Of a stretch of 64,000 bases of DNA, positions 21,878 through 32,383 are shown one piece after another. Both the position numbers and the translations under genes were made by a program. The notes beneath the pieces were generated by a model, which searched no databases, was not told the DNA's origin, and saw only the letters and a program-made list of their open reading frames with translations. The DNA is from Takakia lepidozioides (taxonomy: Eukaryota > Streptophyta > Takakiopsida > Takakiales > Takakiaceae). Every line of letters starts with the position of its first letter. The stretch's first letter is position 1. The stretch spans positions 5,394,001-5,458,000 of the forward strand of contig CM060734.1 in NCBI GenBank assembly GCA_030704615.1, given 5' to 3'.

Positions 21878-22067
21878 GCTGTCGTGCGCATACATATCGC
21901 TACACAACTACATCGCTGTCCAAAACCACACAACACATGTGCACACCACACACTAGTATACCACTAGTCCACCACTAGTCCAGCCACTAGTCCAACCACT
22001 AGGCTACAACTAGTCAGTCACTAGGCTGCCACTATGCTGCCCACTATGGCAGTCACTAGTCCACACA
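21878..22067 (-). repeat. Partial second LTR copy
   Basis: These about 190 bp are repeated almost perfectly 508 bp further right (22386-22575), including a CACTAGTCCA-rich section. It begins, on the minus strand, with TGTGTGGACTAGTGAC just like the LTR start. It directly adjoins the end of the full LTR and is cut off where the 333-residue ORF region begins, giving a head-to-tail LTR plus partial LTR. Confidence 0.65.
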
Positions 22068-22068
22068 A

Positions 22069-22575
22069 TGATAAAGAAGAAGAATACAAGCACGAGCTCA
22101 CAAATCTGAAGCATAAACTCATGCATATATAACCTCATCACTCAAATACAAGTCAAGCCAAGTGCACCCCACGCCATGGGGAATCCACACTACGGCGCCA
22201 TAGCTAGGCGCGGTGAGGCTCAACTCGAGAAAGATGAGCCTTCCGCGCTTGCCGTGAAGATAACCACTCCAGGGCCTAAGTCTGCCTTGACCCCTGGATT
22301 GACACTTGGACCAATCCCAAATGTCAACATGTAAAAGCTAGCTATTTCCTAGCTAGTTTCACACTAGTGGTAAAATAACTTGACAGCTGTCGTGCGCATA
22401 CATATCGCTACACAACTACATCGCTGTCCAAAACCACACAACACATGTGCACACCACACACTAGTATACCACTAGTCCACCACTAGTCCAGCCACTAGTC
22501 CAACCACTAGGCTACAACTAGTCAGTCACTAGGCTACCACTATGCTGCCCACTATGGTTGTCACTAGTCCACACA
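22069..22575 (-). repeat. 3' LTR of the DNMT-bearing gypsy element
   Basis: On the minus strand the sequence TAGCTAGGGGGGCGAT, a polypurine tract, is followed by TGTGTGGACTAGTGAC. The unit is about 507 bp and ends near TTTATCA. It lies about 260 bp downstream of the end of the pol and PHD coding region, as expected for a 3' LTR. A weakly similar stretch lies at 42.5-42.8 kb, but no near-identical 5' LTR is in the window, so the boundaries are inferred from the tract and the TG...CA ends. Confidence 0.6.
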
Positions 22576-22579
22576 ATCG

Positions 22580-22592
22580 CCCCCCTAGCTGG
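22580..22592 (-). other. Polypurine tract
   Basis: AGCTAGGGGGGCG on the minus strand, immediately upstream of the TG that begins the LTR. Such tracts prime plus-strand synthesis in LTR retrotransposons. Confidence 0.55.
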
Positions 22593-22835
22593 TGCTTAGG
22601 TCCCTCTAAGTCCAGGTAACCACAAGATGTGATAGTGACCATAGCCTCACTAAGTCCTCCACCACTATCCCTACTACACTCAAACTCGATAGATCAAGAG
22701 GCCGGGTGCAAGAGTTGCCCCATCGTTAGTCGCCGTCTTGCAACCTGTGAACTTGAGCTTGGGATCTCATGTATTGACTCCTATGAGCTTGGCCTCCCAT
22801 ATCTTGTTAGCTGCCTCCAGTCATGTCCACTGCCA

Positions 22836-23054
22836 CTATCCCAAGCAGTGTGGACACAACCAATCTCCATCAGGAACCTTCTCAAGAGGTGGTGTCAAGC
22901 ATCCCATATGCCAACCCCTTGAGCATCGATCACACACCAGCATGGTGGCTGCCCCTTTGGCAGACCCACAGAGCATGCACCTCAAACCTACAGGTACCAC
23001 TGCCAAGTTTGGGTCAACCTGCCATCGACATTGGGAAGGTGACATGGCGCACAA
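22836..23054 (-). CDS. PHD finger at the 3' end of gypsy pol
   Basis: The last coding segment of pol contains a canonical Cys4-His-Cys3 PHD finger. It reads CMLCG, then CDRCSRGWHMGC, then WLCPHC, with the usual TPPL spacer and conserved Trp two residues before the last Cys pair. The linker before it (VDPNLAVVPVGLRC) sits in a frame shifted by one from the integrase tail ending in HVRNCAPCHLPNVDG, so in the ancestral element it was probably one polyprotein. PHD fingers commonly bind histone H3 tails, so the likely role is targeting integration to marked chromatin, as chromodomains do in chromoviruses. That role is inference. Confidence 0.75.
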   Translation of the reverse strand: MCAMSPSQCRWQVDPNLAVVPVGLRCMLCGSAKGAATMLVCDRCSRGWHMGCLTPPLEKVPDGDWLCPHCLG

Positions 23055-24388
23055 TTACGCACATGGTCCTTCCAAGTCATGCCATCCCGACCCTCCAAGA
23101 TCAGGACCCCTGAGGGCAACACCTCTCAAACCCTCAGAATAACACGCCCTGCAGTAACATCCAGAGTCGTAGGAGCAGTCTGCTGCAAATAAACATAGTC
23201 ACCAGGGCTAAATCTCCGAACCCCAGGACGATATCCTCCACCACGTATAGTGGCATACCTCAACGTATCACGGTGCTGTGCAATGGCAAGGTTCTCAAAA
23301 GCCATGGGCATGACTTTCTTGAACAACTCTGCACGCTGATCACATGCACGTACCCACACGTCCGGATCGTCAAGGTTAAGGACTTGAGCAGTGTCCCTAC
23401 GAATGGCTGCAGGCAAATCCGGCTCTCGGCCAAAGAGAAGGAAATATGGTGAGAAGGAGGCAAGTGATGCTTGTTTGTTGAACCTGTAGCCCATGGCTAA
23501 CCAAGGAACCTGAAGATCCCAATCTCCTAGGTGTCCCTTCTGCAAGCCATACTTGCGCAAACTCCTCTTCACCGTCTAGACGACTCTCTCTGCCAAGCCA
23601 TCAGCCTCGGAATGATCCCGAGAAGTGGTACGATGGTCTATCAAGGCTTTATCACACAAAGCCTGAAACTCCCCCAAGAACTCTCTCCCTTGGTCCGTGA
23701 GTACCTCAGCTGGAGCACCAAATTGGCTAAGCACACGATCCAAGAATGCATACGCAGCCCCCTCACTAGCCTTGTCAGGCAATGGAACCAACTCAATCCA
23801 CTTGGAGAAGTGCTCCACCATCACCAACACATATCTGTGGTGGCGCATAGTCAGTGGCAATGGTCTTGCGAAGTCAAGACTCCACCTGTAGCCCAATCCC
23901 ATGATTGGTAAAGGATGCAACTGTGGTGTAGGGGCGTTGAATGAATCACACACCATGCACCTAGCCATGAACTGTTGCACCTTTGTATGCATACCACGCC
24001 ACCAATACTGCCCCTGCAGTAAACTGTGAGTGCGTCGCACTCCAAAATGCCCCAACTCCTCATGGGCATGCCGCACTAACCGTGCACGCTGTGTGGGGTG
24101 AGGCACAATCCTCACCCGACCATCCTCCCACACTCGAAGTAGGTGTATCCCCTCCCACTTGAACCTCTTGGCTCATTGCAGGATCCGATCCCTCTCCCTG
24201 GCAGTCACAGTGGCTGCCGTATCTCCCGTGCGGAGGTAGCCCAACATAGCCGAATCCTCATGTATATCTCTGGCACCACCTGGCTCATCACTAGCCTCAG
24301 GGTCCTCAGACACTCTGTCTATAGTCATCCTTGTTGTAGGTCCAACCTGACCTCCCGCTGCCAAGATACACAAAAATGCAGATGCATG
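22970..24388 (-). pseudogene. pol: Gypsy pol: integrase, broken
   Basis: The N-terminal HHCC zinc motif (HAHEELGHFG and CMVCD) and the catalytic triad are visible: Asp in WSLDFARPLP, Asp in VLTDQGREFL and Glu in HSEADGLAERVV. A TAG at 23577-23579 follows VV where VVQTVKRSL is expected, and a TGA lies after GRVILRV at 23126. The C-terminal piece GVLILEGRDGMTW and HVRNCAPCHL continues to about 22990 and then shifts frame into the PHD finger. Upstream, 24388-24140 is a degraded link to RNase H. It would insert the cDNA into the genome. Confidence 0.82.
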
Positions 24389-24772
24389 TCATCCGGGCAC
24401 CATCTCCTCGTCCGTCTCACCATGCCACCGAGCTCCAGTGTCATCCTGCTGGCTCGTGCATGGATTGCGACTCAACCCATCTGCATTGCGATTGACCAAA
24501 CCCGGTCGATGCACCACCTGAAAGTCATACTCTTGAAGGATGAGTGCCCACCGTGCAAGCTTCCCCGTAAGCTTGTCTGACTCCATCAACCACTTGAGTG
24601 GCTGGTGATCCGTGACAAGGGTGAAAAGATTGCCGTATAGATAGCACCTGAAGTGTGCCACGGCCCACACTGCAGCTAAGCACTCTCCCTCATATGAGCT
24701 GTACTTAGCCTCTGCAGCGTTGTTCGAGCGGCTAGCGTAAGCCACTACGAACTCTCTTCCCTCATCATCCAC
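24389..24772 (-). pseudogene. pol: Gypsy pol: RNase H
   Basis: RNase H of the same pol, with FVVAYASRSNNAAEAKYSSY, FRCYLYGNLFTLVTDHQPL, LQEYDFQVVHRPG and NADGLSRNP in the usual order. It is separated from RT only by a TAG between AVLT and VDDEG, where Gln is the normal residue. The frame ends at 24389 in a TGA. Confidence 0.85.
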
Positions 24773-26005
24773 CTATGTGAGCACCGCTCCAAGCCCCAGC
24801 ATGCTCCAATCCGTATGCAGCTGAAAGGGACGCCCCCTGATAGGTCGTCTCAAGATAGGCGCCGAGGTCAACCTCGCCTTGAGCTCTTGAAAAGCTCGTT
24901 CCTGCTCATCTTCCCACTGCCACTCCTGGTCCACCTTGGTCAGCTTGGTTAGAGCCTTTGCAATGGTACTAAATCCCTTGACAAACAGTCTATAATAGTT
25001 TGCCAACCCCATGAAAGCTCGAACTCGGCTCACATCCGTGGGCCGTGGAATTTGTGCAATGGCCTCTACCTTAGTCTGCTGTACCCCCAATCCTCTAGGA
25101 TATATCATGTGACCCAGATACTCAATCTGGTTGTGGAAAAACTTGCACTTCCCCGGATGCAATTTCAATCCGTGCGCTCTCAAGCACTCCAATACCACCT
25201 GAAGGTGTCTCTCATGCTCCTCCATCGTAACACTAAAGATGATGATGTCATCTATGTAGCACCGAGCAAAGTCCACCCCTGCTAGAATCGTATCCATGAC
25301 TCTCTGAAACTCTGCAGGAGCATTCTTAAGCCCAAATGATAAGAACCGCCACTGATATAGGCAATCCTTGCCGTGCTCATTGATCCCCCAGAATGCCGTC
25401 TTCTGCTTGTCCGCCTCCTTGATTGGCAACTGGTGATATCCGGATCGTAAATCCAAAGTGCTAAAGGCCTTAGCATGCCCGATGGCATCAAAGATCTCCT
25501 CTGGTGTTGGCATGGCATACTTATCGGACTTGGTCTGACGATTTACAAGCCGGTAATCACCGCACATACGTCTCTCCGCCCAATTGCCATAGATATCCTT
25601 CTTGGCTGGCATCACTGTGGCTGAAGCATATTCTCCACCAGAGAGCTCCACTAAACCTGCCTCCCAGAGATCTTGAGTCCTCATCTGAATCAAAGACCTT
25701 TCCATGTCACTGTATCTATAGGGTCTCCGAAAGATTGGCGTGTCAGTGGCCAACTCAATACGGATCTCTTGACCCTTCAGTGCTCCCAAGTCCTTCAAAC
25801 TGAAGGCAAAGCAATTCCTGTAAGCCCTCAGGAACCGCCGTATACATCGTCTCTCTCCTCCGGTGACAATGGGTCCAATGTCAGGCTCCCAATTGTCCTC
25901 CGTCACCACGCGCCTAGGAAGAAGTGGAGTGTATCCCCGCGGATTGGCACCCTTTACCGCGGAAACAACCTGGACGACATAATAAAAGGCAGTGGTCATT
26001 CCCAC
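24773..26005 (-). CDS. pol: Gypsy pol: reverse transcriptase
   Basis: A 410-codon frame covering the pre-RT segment and the RT. Motifs are RIELATDTPIFRRPYRYS, ASATVMPAKKD, CGDYRLVNRQT, LDLRSGYHQLPI, FLSFGLKNAPAEFQ, and the catalytic CYIDDIIIFS, followed by RAFMGLANYYRLFVKGF. YIDD is the canonical active site. The first residues (MGMTTAFYYVVQVV) start directly beside an intron-like or foreign sequence at 26006, so the frame's true upstream part is missing. The likely upstream part is the DNMT region at 36.4 kb, now separated by the DNA transposon. Confidence 0.88.
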   Translation of the reverse strand: MGMTTAFYYVVQVVSAVKGANPRGYTPLLPRRVVTEDNWEPDIGPIVTGGERRCIRRFLRAYRNCFAFSLKDLGALKGQEIRIELATDTPIFRRPYRYSDMERSLIQMRTQDLWEAGLVELSGGEYASATVMPAKKDIYGNWAERRMCGDYRLVNRQTKSDKYAMPTPEEIFDAIGHAKAFSTLDLRSGYHQLPIKEADKQKTAFWGINEHGKDCLYQWRFLSFGLKNAPAEFQRVMDTILAGVDFARCYIDDIIIFSVTMEEHERHLQVVLECLRAHGLKLHPGKCKFFHNQIEYLGHMIYPRGLGVQQTKVEAIAQIPRPTDVSRVRAFMGLANYYRLFVKGFSTIAKALTKLTKVDQEWQWEDEQERAFQELKARLTSAPILRRPIRGRPFQLHTDWSMLGLGAVLT

Positions 26006-26400
26006 CTGAAAACAACAGATGAATAAATGATGGATGAATGTACAGTTGGATGATAAACAAATGGATGAGTGTGAAAAATGAATGTAGATGGATGAATGAG
26101 AGATGGATAAGAGTCAAATGGATGAATGTATAATGGATGTTGAGCAATGAAAAACATTCATGACAGGAAGATGCATGACTAAAACTTTAGACGAATGCAC
26201 AACGTATATGACATGAGTGTGGAAGGTTTGTAGGGTGGATTAAAGAGTACAGAGGATAAATGTACAATGGATGTTGAACAAAAGAAAACATTCATGAATG
26301 GAGCACGCATGAATACACTGTAGATGGAAGCACAATGGATATGACAAGAGTGAGGGAGGTTTGTGAGATGGATTCATACATATTGCAATTTAAATGGTAG
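26006..26400 (+). repeat. GGATGAATG-rich repeats and 130-bp direct duplication
   Basis: Bases 26010-26130 are made of variants of GGATGAATG. A unit starting AATGGATGTTGA at about 26131 is repeated from about 26265, each about 130 bp and diverged, with shared GAAAACATTCATGA, GACATGAGTG-like and GGAGGTTTGT segments. It lies just outside the RT frame and so probably belongs to the end region of the inserted DNA transposon. No terminal inverted repeat could be matched. Confidence 0.6.
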
Positions 26401-27765
26401 TTGATGGTAGTTTTTTCTTTCCAAAGGAACAACTACGGTGGAGGAAGGGGATTCAATGTTTTCCAAAGAGGATGAAACAGAATATTAAAATAACATAGTT
26501 CAGTCTGACTTTGAGTCAGTACAATGTATCCCCACTTCCTCTGCATCTAAGTCTAAGTATTTAAGAACTCCGGATCTATGCTGGCTACACCTACGGCCGG
26601 GCAGTAAAAATTCAGGGGATAGGGACTCGGCCGCGTGAAGTGCCATTGCTTCGGCATAATTAGGAAGCAGAAAATTGGAAAGGGGGCTGTAAAAAACAGA
26701 CTCGCCACAAATGACTGTATCTCCTGAAGATCCATCGCTGCCTTTCCTGAAAGACAGCCTGAAAAAGTTATTACTGTAACTTTGATGTTATTGAGAAATT
26801 GAGTATGACTCCCAAAGTGGGTTTAGCACTTACTCACATGAAAAGTCGTTGTCGACCTGCTTATCTTCGGGATCGTCATCATTTCGTATTTGAATCCGAT
26901 CAGTCTGTGTGCCTGAAGTGGAGCCAGACAAAAGGGGGAGGAGCATTGTGTTGTAGAGGTCAGAATCACCCTCCATGCCAAAAAGGCTTCTTCCGCCTGC
27001 CTTGCATGCATGGTAAGTTGCTCTTGCACCAGACATGAGGACATGAACAGTTTGGTGGGGGGGATTTAAGCAAATGGAACTGGTGAAAGAAAATCAATTC
27101 GGAAGGGAGAGAACGAACCTGTGGACACAGAAAGATCGACCACCCGTGCAGAGTGGTGGCTGCATGACTCCAGCAGTATTTGCATGAACGCTGGGGATTT
27201 TTCCTTTGCACCTCTCTAGGGAGTGTCATCTGGTCTCTTTAGAGTTTGACTGTACTGCATGAAGTTGTACAAAATATCATCGACATGCGGCTCATAGGGG
27301 GGGTTGACGAAACAACCCTGGTCAGAAATCTCAAAGCTGCGGATGGAGGATGGTGTCTTCGAACATCCTCCTCTGCCAAAGATAGCAGGTTAGTGTGGTA
27401 AACACAATCTATAGTGGAAGTGTGTACATCGGCTATTCAGAACTCAGGCACAAAACAATCATTTTTATCACGAATCGGTGATGATCGGTGTCGATCATGA
27501 CAGATTCTTCTAGAGTGGAGCTGCAGAGAACATTGAAACTCATCATGAAAGCACAAGCAAAAGGGAGACAACATACCAGCTGACCAGGGAAACCCCCTTT
27601 CACAAGGTAGAGGCTGTTCACACAATTCCATGTGCGCACAACTTCAAACCCTGAAGACTTCAGGTATGATGCCATTGCCCGACGACTATCTTTGTCACAT
27701 GACTGAAAAAGCAGAAGTGTCCCTACATCAGAGAGGAAATTATTACAGAACCCAACACCCTTTCA

Positions 27766-28560
27766 GGACCACACGACAGCTCCGGATGTGAATGTCGTCA
27801 ACGCCATTCAAAACATTCCATTCAATGATACTGTAAATACACCCTAATCCACGTGAATGCAAACTCTCGCTTTGGAATGACACAGACATAGAAGTGAATG
27901 TCGTCAACGACATTCACTTTGGATTTGTGAATACACTGCTAATCAAGCCTAATGATTTCTCAAAAGAGGCAAAATCATTGGATGGAAATCAGAAACTCGA
28001 GTAAGGAACCCTCCCCAAAAACTCAATGGACATTCATAACGAACATAACACTGAGGACCTCATAATAACACTGGATGTGAATGGCGTCAACGCCATTCAC
28101 AGAATTACGAACAAGGAACCAATTAATACACCCTTAGCTCCCAATCCATGTAAATTCAAATTGTCGCTGGTGAATGACACAGACATAGAAGTGAATGTCG
28201 TCAACGACATTCACTTTGGATCTCTGATAACACAGCTAATCAAGCCTCAAGATTTCTCGCAAGAGGCAAAAGCAATGCAGAACAACTGAATGTCTGCATT
28301 GACATTCATCAAACTGAAGTGAGGAACTCTCACTGTAAACTCTATGGACATTACAAAAACTTACATAACTCTGAGGACCTCTCAACAACTCTGGATGTGA
28401 ATGTCGTCAACGCCATTCAGGGACATTATCAATTCTAATCAGGGACACTATAATTACACCCTAAGCTCCTAATCCATGTGAATTCAAATTCTCGCTTAAA
28501 AATGACTCAGACAAAGAAGTGAATGTCGTCAACGACATTCAATTTGGATCTATGATTACA
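27766..28560. repeat. Three tandem units, each with two palindromes
   Basis: Units begin near 27766, 28053 and 28375 (periods about 289-328 bp). Shared blocks are CTGGATGTGAATG, CACCCTAA or CCCTTAGCTC, GACACAGACATAGAAGTG, ATCAAGCCT and AAGAGGCAAAA. Each unit has a first palindrome (27788, 28077, 28397) and a second about 106-122 bp later (27894, 28191, 28519). The array occupies the intron between two exons of the minus-strand methyltransferase-like gene. Confidence 0.85.
27788..28541. promoter_or_regulatory. Six 24-bp palindromic sites in the tandem array
   Basis: Sites at 27788-27810, 27894-27917, 28077-28100, 28191-28214, 28397-28419 and 28519-28541. The half-site is GTGAATGNCGT, then two bases, then the reverse complement. 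The site at 28077 uses GGC/GCC in the arms, while 27894 and 28191 use GTC/GAC. Both partners change together, so the symmetry is kept. This indicates a two-fold symmetric protein site or a hairpin. Confidence 0.8.
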
Positions 28561-30540
28561 ATCCTTATGAAGCCAAATTATTTCCCAAAAAGTGCAGTAG
28601 AGTTTCCAGTATGATATTGCACCTGTACACAACTTGCATCATGGCCCACTCTCCTCCAATCTGACTGTCAAAGTCGTTGGACCGTAAAATGTTACCATCT
28701 TTGGAGAACTCCCGGAAAAAACAGTATCTCCAGGTGAGACCTCTCCACTTCCTTATGTATGCCTCCAATGACATTTGGGGAGGGGAAACAATCGAAATGT
28801 TCAAGTCCTTCAAAGTCTGATCCAGCACAATGACGACACGCTTTTCGAGCTGCAAATTGTATATTTGTCAGTATTGCAAATAAGATACTTATCACATAAT
28901 TGAAGAAAAGAAAACGGCTTATTTGAATACACACCTGACTCCAAAATGTAGCCTTGTGGAGCCAGTTATCAAACACCAAATCACTGATTCCTTCCACCTT
29001 TGTGCCAGGCTGTATGGTGCTCTTTGGGAACTGATTCAAGTCCTTTACTGTCTGATCTGAGTTCCATATCTCCAACCACCTTATTTTTGTTTGTGGGTCG
29101 ACCATGGATATGGCCAGCCGGTGCAATTTCTCCTGCTGCATCTCCGGATGCACATGCTTGTCATAGTGAGATTTGATTTGCTGAAGGAACTCAGAACTAA
29201 GTCCAGGATCTACTATTCTAAGCTGCTTTCCAAAGGCGGACATCAATTTGGTTCTTCGCATTTCAAACTCCTTTTTTATTGCTGCTTCCACACCCTTTAA
29301 TGTCCTTAGTTCCTCTGGTGTAGTGCAGTAATATTCGGATTTTCCCTTCTCAGCTGCCTCTGCCAGTTCTCGCTGCATTGATTCAAATAGTGATTAGCAC
29401 CGAAGGGACTACAAACATGTATTCAAAAAGTAAACTGAGTACAGACTCGGGCTTACCGCATACATGTACTCCAGAAACGCCTCTCGAGTCAAAGAATACC
29501 AAGTGCCTGCAGGTCTTTCTGTTTCGCATTTCTTGATTATTTTGGGGGGGAGTACTGTCCGAAAATCATCCAGCTTCATCAGACCAATCCTCTGAATTCG
29601 GAATAGTGTGTGGACCAAGCTTGTTGTCACATGCGATTTCTCTGTCGATCTGCAAAAACATTGGAAACATTGCATTCCTTAACACTGTTTTTTGGGGATT
29701 AACAAGACACTACAGAGGGAATGAAATCTCTAGGATGACTTACTTGTTCACGTCGTGCATAGCTGTAAGAAGCCTAGCGATGTCGTTTCCTGGATCCAAA
29801 ACCATTGCCTCCACAGTAACATGCTTGTCTTTGTCTTTCGCATGGTGTTTCTGGATGTATCCCATCCATGCCAACAATTGGTGGTTGCCATCCTAGACGT
29901 AGAACATGTGGTTGCAGAGTTGCTGGGTGTTCTTTCCCATCATGAGGCCCAGCTCGAACTCCTCATTGGCATCTTTCCAGCACTCATCCCAGGTATCATT
30001 GATCTCTGGAGACACTAATGTGCTTTTCCCATTTATATCCGTCAGTGACACATAAAAAACTTGTGCACCAAGTCTGTATCCATGCACGAAATCACTCTCC
30101 AATTTTGTTATGTCATAGGAAAGAGGTGGACGCACAACAGGCATAGATATCATCCGGCACAGAGGGATGTCCAGACGCCCTCCAGATACGAGCATGTCCC
30201 TTATAACCTCCTGAGAGTTTACCTTCAGGAATGACATGAGTTCTTTCACCTTGTCAAGGTAGTGCACTTCATATTCATCTGCTTCATCGTTATTCTCTGA
30301 GCTTTTTCCAGCCTCGTCCCCATCTCCAGATCCTTTCCCCTCTGATCCTGTAGGCTTGGACCTCACAGTTTTCTGCACGATGCCATTCAAATCTGACTGA
30401 GTAATGTGCAAATAGTGAACGACGGTAACGACCATCGCTCTGTCTCGACGAAACTCACAATGAATGGTGTGAAACAAATTCAGAACCAACTACACAAGCA
30501 AAGCTGATCTTGCCGAATTCAAAACAAAAGCGAGAGCGAT

Positions 30541-31152
30541 AGCGAATGGCGTTAACGACAATCACAAAAGACAAGGACCTGCCGGATCGGTGTTGTGTAA
30601 TGACATATATGTGTAAGTGATTGGCGGCAACGACATTCAGTATAGTTTAGGGCGGACAGTAAGTGCAGATTATTTAGATTGACTCCATTGTGATTACCGT
30701 CGCAAGCATTCACGGTTTCCTGTCTATGTTGAGAGTACTTTCCAATCAATACTCTACCTGAATCTACAGTATGGTCTTCAAATCTTTGATTGGCGGTACC
30801 GCCTTTCCACTTCTCTATCTATTCAACCTCATACAAAGAAAATGCATTGCAATACATTATGACTGAATATGCCGACCCTCACTCTCTCTTCAAACACATA
30901 GGTAAATAAATCTCATGAGGAGAATCGAATGGCGTTAACGACGCTCGCAATTCAGTAGACTTCAATCACATGTTCCTGCTAAAGAAAGGAAGAGGAAGGA
31001 CTGCTTGAAAGGCAATCAGACAAACTGTATGATCTGAACAACGGTGAATGACGGTACCGTCAGTCACCCACTCATTGTGCGGTAAACCCTTAACAGAGGA
31101 GTAGAAAGCAAATCACCGTTGTTTCGTGGTGATGGTCGGTAGCGACAATCCC
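30541..31152. promoter_or_regulatory. Seven more diverged 24-bp palindromes
   Basis: Related sites at about 30541-30563, 30617-30640, 30690-30713, 30788-30807, 30927-30948, 31044-31067 and 31129-31152. Cores include GGCGGTACCGCC, GACGGTACCGTC and GGCGTTAACG, which are perfect or near-perfect palindromes, and the outer bases are again GTGA/TCAC-like. All lie in the intron between exon 31635-31222 and exon 30489-29744, within about 1.8 kb of the divergent promoter. A further site at 27478-27501 overlaps an exon. Confidence 0.72.
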
Positions 31153-32283
31153 TTTCTGGGACATTCCACTCAATCTCTACGCAGATCTTCAACAATGAAA
31201 TGTAAGTTAGAGAAAACTTACTGGCACCTTCTTAGGTTTTGAAATTGGATCCCCTTCTGCAGCTTTCCTCTTCCCTCTCACATCTGCTGGAATTTCTGTC
31301 TGCTCTAGGGTTTCTAGACCTTCTCCCGGTTCAGCGTTCCTCGTACTTCCACCTCTTTCAGTTTCCCTGCGAGTCAACTCTGCATCCACAGGCTGGTTTC
31401 CAACGTGCACTGTTATCGCCGACTGTGTCACAGCCGCTGCCTCAGTCTCGGTCTGCTCTTGTGAATCAGTCTCCGCGTTCACCTGCTGCCTTGGCCCTGT
31501 GTTCTCCAACAAACGACACCTCGTCATTTGCTCTCTTGCTCTGCGTCTCTCTCTAAGGGAAGTAAAATAAAGAGACTTTCTTCTCTTTCGTATTGTAGAA
31601 GGAACCCTCTCCAGCTTGACTACCACTCTCCCTCTAAGCGCGAAAAGTAGAAAAACAAAATGACTCCCAATTTCTTGCGGGATTGCGTGCGTTGTTGCTT
31701 GTCTCTAGAAGCATCGGATTCCCTCGCGCGTGACCGTTACACATAGTCGTTCCCTTATTAGTGCACATGCCATCAATTAGTGTACAGCTGTTCGTATTCA
31801 GTTATCGATGTCTAACGTGTGTCGCCCAAAATAAACGGCGTGTTCTTTATTAGAACGGTTTCAATATTTAAAAATAACAGCGAATCCCATAAATCTTGGC
31901 GCACAGTCTTAGACAAATATATGTAAATGAACGAGAGTTTGATGACAAATTTTGGGATATCATACACGGTCATCCTTGTTAGCCAACCCCACGTTCGTTT
32001 CACATTTTGAACTTTCCAGGTGCGCATGATCATTGGTAGTAGTATAAAGATACATTTACTTAATCTGCAATCCCACCCTCAGATCCTGTGGCATGCTTCC
32101 AGGAAGTCGGCTTGTTATTGTGTTTATTGATGAGGTTTTGATTAACGGTTTAACAGCTGCCGACATTGCTCCTAGGGATACTCTGACCACTGGGCCCACA
32201 AGAAAAGTAATTAAAATGGACGGCTGCATATCTGGAAGGAATAATAGAATATGCACAGTCGTCGTCTGAGCTTCCTCCGCCAT

Positions 32284-32383
32284 ATTCTCTGCTCATTCTT
32301 CAACTGTGTTCTGGAGACATCAGTAAACCAATTTACACTGAAGGTCTGCGATAGCAAGGTATCAACGTACGCGAGGAAGGAAG
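32284..32383. promoter_or_regulatory. Possible short divergent promoter
   Basis: If the exon at 32283 is real, only about 100 bp separate the two divergent ATG codons. If translation of the minus gene starts in the next exon, the gap is about 750 bp. No clear TATA box is seen. Confidence 0.3.

Larger units (their letters stand above)
26500..32283 (-). pseudogene. ParB-like / DNA methyltransferase-like multi-exon gene of a DNA transposon, damaged
   Basis: A minus-strand gene with introns. Frame-compatible exons: 32283-32063 (possible), 31635-31222, 30489-29744, 29649-29457, 29372-28935, 28849-about 28623, then about 27720-27590, about 27525-27117, 27023-about 26838 and a last exon near 26740. 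Most introns start GTAAGT-like and end CAG/TAG. Exon 30489-29744 has a ParB/sulfiredoxin-like DGNHQLLAWM. The C-terminal exons have FVNPPYEPH, VVDLSVSTGAT and GRSLFGMEGDSDLY, matching the NPPY, SAM-binding and following acidic motifs of amino-DNA methyltransferases. An in-frame TAG precedes DGNH. TGA precedes IADVH, TAG follows RPDDTP, and a frameshift precedes the NPPY segment. It would have modified DNA bases. Domain calls are by eye. Confidence 0.6.

Noticed and set aside
22836-23054. Independent host PHD-finger gene
   Set aside because: It directly follows the integrase tail on the same strand and precedes the polypurine tract and LTR.
24143-24580. Plus-strand frames inside the gypsy pol region
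   Set aside because: They are antisense shadows of RNase H and integrase with no domain sense.
27766-28560. Origin of replication with iterons
   Set aside because: Repeated palindromes recall iterons, but they lie in introns of a plant transposon gene.
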